A stretch of DNA of 64,000 nucleotides from Archangium primigenium (GTDB taxonomy: Bacteria; Myxococcota; Myxococcia; Myxococcales; Myxococcaceae): NCBI RefSeq assembly GCF_016904885.1, contig NZ_JADWYI010000001.1:4712001-4776000 (forward strand), in the 5' to 3' direction. The notes below the pieces were generated by a model. The model was not told the origin of the DNA, did no database searches, and worked only from the letters and a program-made list of their open reading frames with translations. Positions within the stretch are counted from its first letter, which is position 1, and the number at the start of each line of letters is the position of its first letter. Of this stretch, positions 1-7,200 are shown in pieces. Position numbers and translations under genes: made by a program.

Positions 1-1
1 G

Positions 2-922
2 GATGACTTCTACGACGTCGTCATCGTGGATGAGGCCGCGCGGGCGGGGATCGACGTGTTGATTCCCATGGCGCTCGGGCGACACGTCATCCTGGTGGGA
101 GACCACCGGCAGCTGCCTCCGTATGTCGAGGAGCAGATCTGGCGGCAGCTCGATAGCGGACTCCAGGAGCGTGTCGACATGGGGTCCTCCCTCTTCGACT
201 GGCTCCGGCAGCGGCTGCCGAAGGAGAACTTCATCGCGCTCGACAAGCAGTTCCGGATGCACGAGGAGATCGGCCGCCTAGTCTCAAGGGCCTTCTATGA
301 GCCCGAGGTCGTGCTCCGGCACCACTGGGAGGGCCCGCGGGCCGAGGAGCGCAAGCTCGACCTGGGGCTCTTCGGCAATCAACCCACCGTGTGGGTGGAC
401 ACGAAGGATCGGCCTGACAAGGAGTGCGACTGCAACGAGGAGAACGGGTACGAGGAGGAGGTGATCTTCAAACTCCTGGAGTCGATTCCGCGCGAGAAAC
501 TCAGCGCCTTGCGTGAGAAGCACGGGGCGGTTCCCATCGCGGTGCTCGCGTTCTACAAGCGGCAGCGGCAGCGCCTGGAGGAGCGCCTCCTGAGCAAGCC
601 CTCCTGGCTGAGGGAGGCCGTGGAGATCACCACCGTCCAGAGCTCCCAGGGGCGCGAGTTTCCGCTGGTCCTCATCGCCACGACAAAGAGTACGCGGCAG
701 CGGAAGATCGGCTTCCTCAAGGATCAGAGCTCGGCCAACGTGGCCATCTCGCGTGCGCAGTCCCAGGTCATCATCCTCGGCGACTCGGAGACGCTCGCGG
801 CGGAGCAGCACGGGCGAGGAGAGCCGCCGTGGCGGAAGGTGTTCGGTCTGCTTCAAATCCAGAGCGTCGAGCTGCCTTCCCCGAACATCGTCCTCGCTTC
901 AGAGGTGCGCTCATGGACTTGA
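2..922 (+). CDS. UPF1-like superfamily 1 helicase, C-terminal part (5' end outside window)
   Basis: This is the last 306 residues of an SF1 helicase of the DNA2/NAM7/UPF1 (AAA_11/AAA_12) type. The reading frame is open at the left edge and enters directly at Walker B (VIVDEAARA), so Walker A and the N-terminus lie outside. Visible motifs in order: motif III GDHRQLPP, motif IV LDKQFRMH, motif V TTVQSSQGREF and motif VI NVAISRAQ, all apparently intact. The stop overlaps the ATG of the next gene by 10 bp, so the two are very likely translationally coupled. Enzymes of this type unwind RNA or DNA using ATP and are common in defence islands; the substrate cannot be told from this fragment. A general repair or RNA-processing role is the alternative, but the neighbours favour defence. 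The family call is firm, the role is inferred. Confidence 0.85.
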   Translation, partial: DDFYDVVIVDEAARAGIDVLIPMALGRHVILVGDHRQLPPYVEEQIWRQLDSGLQERVDMGSSLFDWLRQRLPKENFIALDKQFRMHEEIGRLVSRAFYEPEVVLRHHWEGPRAEERKLDLGLFGNQPTVWVDTKDRPDKECDCNEENGYEEEVIFKLLESIPREKLSALREKHGAVPIAVLAFYKRQRQRLEERLLSKPSWLREAVEITTVQSSQGREFPLVLIATTKSTRQRKIGFLKDQSSANVAISRAQSQVIILGDSETLAAEQHGRGEPPWRKVFGLLQIQSVELPSPNIVLASEVRSWT

Positions 923-2508
923 ACCAGCTCCAGCCCCGCAGTGTCTGGGTGGAATTGCCCTCGCGGTGGATTCGTGTCGTGGCCCGCTTCTCGCGACCGC
1001 GCTCGCTGGACCCCCTCGAGTCGACCATCCTCCAGCTTGTCGGGCTGATCCCCCGGACAGACGCCGAGCTGGCTGAGATGCTCGGGGACATGCCGGTGGA
1101 AGTGGTCACCTCGGCCCTGCGCACGTTGCAGGCGATGGACCGGGTCCACGAGCAACCCGGGGATGTCCCGCGCTGGATGGCACCGCCCGAGCCCATGGAC
1201 GGGCTGGAGGACCCGGAGGTGGGGTGGGTGGCGCTCTGTCCCCATCGGGAGGCCGTCATCCCCGAGCTTCTGCCCGGTCATGCTCCCCGTCAGGTGAGGA
1301 AGGAGCCTGGTGGCCACCAGGAACTCTTCTTGGATGAGAGCGGCATTCAGCCCGAGTTGCCCGACGGTATTCCGGAGCTGCTGCGGCGGGCCGTCCGGTT
1401 CGGGATGTCACGCCTCGTGAAGGTCGAGCACGACGAGGGCCGCTCAACGGGGGCTCCTGGGGACTGGCAACCACTCTCGGTCGGTGCCATGGACGCGGAG
1501 CGTGGGCCACGTGTGACCTCGCTGCTCGTGGACTGGGAGCAGCAGGGGAAGAAGCCCACGGTGGTGCAGCAGACGCGGACCTGCTGGGCGCTGCTGGAGA
1601 TTCTCCCGGGTCTGACAGGCCGCACCACGCTCATCTTCCACGAGCCCCAATGGGTCCCGGAGCTGGACGGTGTGCGCCCGATTTCTCCACTCCTGGGGGG
1701 ATGGATCCAAGAGCACCTGCCGGGCACGTGGCGGCGGATAGAGCAGTTGCAGCGGGAGGTACGGGTCGACCACTCTTGGGTGCTCCAGCTCGCGAACATC
1801 AAGGACATGGACTCGCTTGAGGCGCTCGTCGACCGGCACCGCTCCGGGTGGAGGACGAAGCTCCCGGGGGCCGAGGACTTCTTCCTGGGATGGGGAGACC
1901 CACAGCTCAAGGACTTGCTGCGCGATGCACACCGCTGGCTGCTGTTGTGGCAACAGCGGCCAGGGTTCGTCCGCCAGGCCGTCGATGCCTACGGACACGC
2001 CATCGAGCGGCTGGCACAGGTACTGGCACTTCAATCGTTGCCCGCGCTGCGACGCTGGGCGGAGCGGTGGCGGGCTTCGAAGGATGATGCACGGGCAACT
2101 CAGCAAGCGCACTGGGTCTCGGGCAGATCCGCCTACGTGGGGGCGCTTGCTCGCGTGGGGCTCGTGGATGCGCTGAAGACCTCCGAGGAACATCTCCGCA
2201 GGGCGCTGAAGAACCTGAAGTCACTGCCCGAGGCGCTCGAACAGCATCAGGGGGCGGGTAGCTCCATCACGCTCTGGTTGTTGCCGCTGTTCCTCGCCGA
2301 GGAGGCCGAGCGGACTGCTTTGGCGGCCCGGCTGGGACGCATCGTGAGTCGTGAGCCCATGGCGCTGACGCTGTTGGCCGAGTTGATCCTCTTGCGCAAT
2401 GACGCCGCGCACTCGCGGTTGGAGCCGAGCATGCGGCCGGATCGGGCCGACGAGCACCTCGCGCACCTGTTGTGGGCGTTGAGCGCGGGCCTGGCCGAGG
2501 AGGGCTGA
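913..2508 (+). CDS. Unknown protein with N-terminal winged-helix-like region and C-terminal HEPN-type motif
   Basis: A 531-residue protein I cannot assign to a named family. I chose the ATG at 913 because it overlaps the helicase stop and gives MDLNQLQPRSVWVELPS; the frame is open upstream to 829, but that part is out-of-frame helicase code. Residues about 30-75 (LDPLESTILQLVGLIPRT onward) look like a small helical or winged-helix domain. Near the C-terminus, ILLRNDAAHSRLEP contains R495-N496-xxx-H500, the RNxxxH signature of HEPN ribonuclease-like domains, set between predicted helices. In known HEPN toxins this Arg and His are the RNase active site. No signal peptide or membrane segment is visible, so it is probably cytoplasmic. 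Coupling to a UPF1-like helicase suggests an effector/helicase pair. The HEPN reading is a short-motif call and could be chance. Confidence 0.6.
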   Translation: MDLNQLQPRSVWVELPSRWIRVVARFSRPRSLDPLESTILQLVGLIPRTDAELAEMLGDMPVEVVTSALRTLQAMDRVHEQPGDVPRWMAPPEPMDGLEDPEVGWVALCPHREAVIPELLPGHAPRQVRKEPGGHQELFLDESGIQPELPDGIPELLRRAVRFGMSRLVKVEHDEGRSTGAPGDWQPLSVGAMDAERGPRVTSLLVDWEQQGKKPTVVQQTRTCWALLEILPGLTGRTTLIFHEPQWVPELDGVRPISPLLGGWIQEHLPGTWRRIEQLQREVRVDHSWVLQLANIKDMDSLEALVDRHRSGWRTKLPGAEDFFLGWGDPQLKDLLRDAHRWLLLWQQRPGFVRQAVDAYGHAIERLAQVLALQSLPALRRWAERWRASKDDARATQQAHWVSGRSAYVGALARVGLVDALKTSEEHLRRALKNLKSLPEALEQHQGAGSSITLWLLPLFLAEEAERTALAARLGRIVSREPMALTLLAELILLRNDAAHSRLEPSMRPDRADEHLAHLLWALSAGLAEEG

Positions 2509-2564
2509 CCAGAGCACTCCTGCGGGGGCCTGCAGTTGGGGCGCGGCCGCCCCCGGGAGTGGCG

Positions 2565-4286
2565 TTACGAAAGCGTGGGCGCCATCAAAGTCCGGCAGGA
2601 CACCTCTCGGCCCACCAGGTAGAGCCGGGACTTGGCCCGCGAAAAGGCGACGTAGATGACCTCGCGGTCGTTCCGCGGATCCAACTCGTCGAGGCCCCAT
2701 ACGAAGAGCACCCCTGCCTCCAATCCCTTGTAGCGGTGGACCGTGTCCATCAGCACCGTGTTCTTCGTGCGGTGCACCTCCTCGGTCCACTTGACGCCGT
2801 TGGGCAGGAGCCGGTGCTTCAGCAGATCGTAGTAGGTGCGCTTGGCCTTGTTGTCGGCCACGAGGATGACGATCTCCTCGGGGGAGACACGGTGTTCGCG
2901 CAGGAGTTGTGAGACCTTCTGGTGGATGTGCGCGGCCTGCTCCTGGGGACGGTCCGCGAGCATCGTTTCGAGCGGAGCACCGTCGATTTCACACGGGTCG
3001 GTCGGGTCGCCGTGGAAGTACCGATAGGCCGCCTCGTGGATGTAGCGCGTGTTCCGGCAATTCCTCGTCAGGACGAACGGCTCTTCCTTGATGGGGCACT
3101 TCTGCAGGCGTTGGTAGACCGCCTGGTTCTGGTCGTAGAAGACCATGAAGACCGGGTCCTTCGAGTGCTCGAGGAGCATCTCCAAGGGCAGCCAGTAATC
3201 GGAACCGAAGTCCTGGCCCTCGTCGACGATGATGGCGTCGAAGGTCTCCTGCCACTCCCCGGCGGCCAGGGCGAGCGCGTACGGGTAGTTCGTGGCGAAG
3301 TCATCCGCCCCTGGGTTGGCGCTCCGGGCCTCCTCGAGCAGGTTCTGGCCCGTGCGCCGCTCGATGTCCCTCACGGCCCAATCGCACAACTGGTGGTAGT
3401 TCATGGGCAGCAATCCGGGCACATCCGACGCTGTCGCCTTGAGGTACTCCGCCAGGGGGCGGTTCAAACAGAGCAGGAGCGTCCTCCGTCCCTCCCGCGC
3501 GAGCCGCCGCGCCTGCTCCAACGCGAGCACGGTCTTCCCGGTGCCCGCGCCGCCACAGATTCGCGCCTGCTTGCGCGCGCCCAGGGAACGCAACAGGCGC
3601 GACTGCTCGTCCGTCAGGCGGATGCGCCTGCGCTCCTCGTCCTCGAGCTGGACGGCCATGAGCGCGCGCGCCTCGACCGGGTCGCTGAAGAGCTTCTTGA
3701 CCACGTCCAGGCCATCGGTCCCCAGCGGGCGGAACCGCGTATCCTGGCCCGTCCAGTAGCCGGTGACACGGTCGTACCAGGCCTGCAGACCCTTGAGCTG
3801 CTCCCGCCCTCCCACCATCTCCGGGGCGAGCTCCGGGCAGACGAAGGGACGCACATCCCCCACGTCCGGGAAGAACACCGCGTGACCCGCGAGGATACGG
3901 TCATTGGAGCCGAGCCATCGGGGGTGTTTCAGAAGCTGCTCGAGGATGGCGTGCTTCTCCGTGCGCGCCTGCCAGATGGGATCATGAATCTCATTGCGGT
4001 GGCCGGCCTCGTTCGTCGAGTACCACTGGTCCACCTGGCGGTCGCGAAGGATCCCACCGCCCTTGACCTCGACGACCAGGAAGCCGCCCTGGGGATCGAA
4101 GATGACGAAGTCCGCCTCCCCATCCACGGGAGCCCGCATCGAGGACTGCCGGAGGAAACAAACGGAGTGGAACACCAGCAGCCGGGGATCGAGGTGATCC
4201 CGGCAGGCCCGATAGAAGCGGGCCTCCGCACGAGAGTGGGGCTCGTCGAGCTGCGCCTCGGTTCTTTGCGGAATCATCTGGGCCAT
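2565..4286 (-). CDS. NERD nuclease-domain / superfamily 1 helicase fusion
   Basis: A 573-residue protein with an N-terminal NERD (nuclease-related, PD-(D/E)XK-like) domain and a C-terminal SF1 helicase. The nuclease core reads E57-x-D59 followed by VVEVKGGG, with E73 and K75 as the ExK pair. The helicase has Walker A GGAGTGKT near residues 245-252, Walker B IIVDEGQDF, and a motif VI-like YVAFSRAKSRLYLVG at the end. Together these suggest a nucleic-acid-processing nuclease/translocase in the cytoplasm. The start at 4286 is supported by an AAGGAG about 12 bp upstream, lying over the stop of the preceding gene; an in-frame ATG nine bases further in is also possible. It follows the sacsin-like ATPase gene after 6 bp and is surely co-transcribed with it. 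It converges on the HEPN-like gene with a 56 bp gap. NERD helicases recur in defence islands, but the target is unknown. Confidence 0.85.
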   Translation of the reverse strand: MAQMIPQRTEAQLDEPHSRAEARFYRACRDHLDPRLLVFHSVCFLRQSSMRAPVDGEADFVIFDPQGGFLVVEVKGGGILRDRQVDQWYSTNEAGHRNEIHDPIWQARTEKHAILEQLLKHPRWLGSNDRILAGHAVFFPDVGDVRPFVCPELAPEMVGGREQLKGLQAWYDRVTGYWTGQDTRFRPLGTDGLDVVKKLFSDPVEARALMAVQLEDEERRRIRLTDEQSRLLRSLGARKQARICGGAGTGKTVLALEQARRLAREGRRTLLLCLNRPLAEYLKATASDVPGLLPMNYHQLCDWAVRDIERRTGQNLLEEARSANPGADDFATNYPYALALAAGEWQETFDAIIVDEGQDFGSDYWLPLEMLLEHSKDPVFMVFYDQNQAVYQRLQKCPIKEEPFVLTRNCRNTRYIHEAAYRYFHGDPTDPCEIDGAPLETMLADRPQEQAAHIHQKVSQLLREHRVSPEEIVILVADNKAKRTYYDLLKHRLLPNGVKWTEEVHRTKNTVLMDTVHRYKGLEAGVLFVWGLDELDPRNDREVIYVAFSRAKSRLYLVGREVSCRTLMAPTLS

Positions 4287-4292
4287 GGCGTC

Positions 4293-7200
4293 TCAGGACT
4301 CCTTCGGCAGCAACTTCATCTTGTCGGACCGGTAGAGCACGGTCTTCGGGGACCCCTCCGGCTGCGTCAGCCGGAGGCGCAGGACCCGCTCCTCACCCTG
4401 GACGGAGGCGATCACCCACTCCGAGCCGTCCTCGAGGAGGATTCGCCCCCCGACCTCCGGGCGCGTGGGAACTGGCGCGGAGGGAGTAGCGACCGCCAGC
4501 CCTCGCCAGCCCGAGTCCAGGCGGAACTGGCCCACCTGGCTCGCCGGGTCATGGATGGGGTGCACCCTGGCGCCCGCTTCATCCCGCGCATGCTCCACGA
4601 CGTACAACCAGAAGTCCTCGCGCAGCGTCCACGCCTGAGTGAACTGTCCCTGCGAGAGCCCGATGCCCGCCTCGGTCCACGGCCCGTTGATCCCCTTCAC
4701 CTCGATGGTGCGTGTCTCGCTTCCGTCCTGTGACTCGACGGTGCATCCGAAGGCGTCGTCTCGCATCACCCGAGGCTGGCGCTGGGCCTCGCGCTCGTAG
4801 GCGAGCACGCGCTCCAGGGCGGCCCGCCGGAGCTCCGACAAGTCGGGCGCGGCTCCGCCATCACCCGGTCCATCGCCTCTGGGGCCCTTCGGCTCGAGGT
4901 AGGTGACGATGCGATTCTGGGGAGCGCCGTCCTGACGTGCGAAGTCCGAGCGGAAGGAGTGCCCATGGCCAGGCCGCGTCGGGGGTCGAACCTCCGTGGA
5001 CGCCGAGGCGCCACCCACCTGGGGCCGCAGGTGTTCCGTGCCGATGAAGGTGGCTCCCCCCTCCGCGGCAACCTGGAGGGGGGCAACCTGGAGGGGGCTG
5101 AGGTTGGAGCCCTGGCCGGCGGACCCGGGCGCGAAGGGGGCGCGCCAGGGACGGACGTTCCGCACACGCGGCTCCGGCGGCGGAGACGGCGATTCCTCCT
5201 CGACGTAGGAGGACGGCTCCTCGTCTACCAAGGGCTCCTCCGCGTACTCCTCCGTGCCCTGCTCCGGAAGCTGCTCCGTGTACTCCGGGGGGACCTGCGG
5301 CGCGGTGTCGTCCGGCGGCGGTGGCTCCCCGAAGCTCTCGACAGCCTCCTGATCGTCGAGCTGAGGAACCTTGAGCCGTGTCAGCAGGGAGTCGATCTTC
5401 TCCGGAGCGCACTCGAGAATCATCTTGAGCTCCAGGAGATCGCCGAGTCGCTGGTCAGCGTCGAGCTCCTGGTTGATGGCCTTCGCGAGGAAGGAGGTCG
5501 TGAGCTCGGGCTCCTGTTCACTCAGGAAGATCGTCCTGTCCGTTGACCGGAAGTAGAAGTCCGCCTCCGAGGTTCCCACGAGCCGCGTCCCCAGCCAGAG
5601 CGCGGAGTGCAGGCGGGCGGCCGGGAACACGCGGGTGACGCTGAGCCAGCTTAGGGCTCCCTTTCGGTCGCGTTCATGCTTCGCCTGGATGAGGCGCCTC
5701 AGGCTGCGGGTGAGCTCCGGCGAGCGGAGGGTCTCCCCCAGCTCCTCGCACTTGGATACGAACTCCTGAGAGGTGGACGCGCGGGGTTCCTCGGAGAGCC
5801 GCTCCTCAAGCTTCTGGGACAAGCGCGGCACGCCCGCTGCGCGGAGCAACTCCGAGGGGACATCGGGAGCCACCAGGGACACCGCGCCGGCAACCAGCCG
5901 CCCGGAGTACCAGGAGGCATCATCCCGGAACACCTCCGTGGCCCGTGCGAGTCGCGCCCCCTGTACGGGCACCCACAACCGTTGGCGCAGCGACTCCGGC
6001 ATCGCGGTGTCTTCGAAGCTCAAGCCCAGGCGGCGGAGCACCTCCAGGGCCTGCTTCATGAGCGTCGAGGGAAGGGGCGTCTCGCCCTGGCTCGTGGCCA
6101 CGTCCTCGAGGAAGGAAATGTAATCCTCCTGGTTCGGTACCTCCGGGCGTCCCAGCGCGGCGTAGCCCGCGTCGATCGCCGACTCCGGCCGGAGCTGGAC
6201 CCGCAGCGGCTCGAAGAATGGCACCTGCTCGAGGAAGACGTGTCGTGGTTTCCAGAACCGCTGGCGGCTCTTGTCCCAGATACACGGGCGGGTCGCATAG
6301 TGCGCCTGGATTCGCGCCATCTCGGCCGGGGCGGGAGCCGAAACGTATCTGCCCAGGTGCGTGTAGATCACCGTGAGCGAGCTTTCGAGGACTTCCCTCT
6401 CGGCCTTCAAGGCCCCCCGCTGCCAGCGCTCCAGCAGATGGTCGAAGTGCGCCATCACGAGTTCGAGCGGGACCGAGGTGGGCATCCCCAGCGCAGTGAG
6501 GAACCCGGAGGGCATTTTCGAGAACGCGGCGATCGGCCGCTGGCTGGCCACGAGGTGACCGAGGGAGGGAGGGAACAGCTCGGAGGGAGCGTAGAGGCGG
6601 AGCTCGGGGCCGGTGGCGGCGGCGTAGCGGCTCAGCGAAGCGGGCTCATCCTGAGCCGGAAGCCAGCGGCGGCGTGCGAGCGCCTGTGCCAGGGGCATCT
6701 GGGCCACCCTCCCGTCCTGGACGGTGGCGGTGCCGAGTTCGCTCCAGCGCTCGGAGATGTAGTCGTAGACGCGGAGCAGCCCGTCCGCCACGGCTCGCGG
6801 CCCCTCATTCGCGGCCCGTTGCACCAAGCGATCCACATGGCCGAGCAGATCCTGCGGCTTGGGCGCCGACGTCATCCCCAGAGAGGCGAAGAAGCCGCGC
6901 CACTGGTGGGCGAAGTCGGCGTAGGTCGCGCGGTCGTCGGGGAAGAGCGCGGCGTCACCGAGCACGTCCTCGATGAGCGGGACAGTCGGGTCGTACAGGC
7001 GCGCCGCCGGGTGAAGCCCTCCATCACGCCCTCGTACGAGCGAGGCTTGCGCGACCAGCCGTTGCAGCGCGGGACCCCCCGGGGGAACGGCCTTGTCGGC
7101 CTCGGCGCGTGCGCGCTCGAGGTTGTCGCGCACCCATGTGAGGACCCGTAGTTGCTCTGGGGGCGACAGCTGCGCATGGAGCGGGAGGAGGACCTCCTGG

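Noticed and set aside
2922-4733. Long plus-strand open frame opposite the NERD helicase and ATPase genes
   Set aside because: Composition is low-complexity Leu/Arg/Val-rich with no domain, explained by GC bias in the antisense of real genes.
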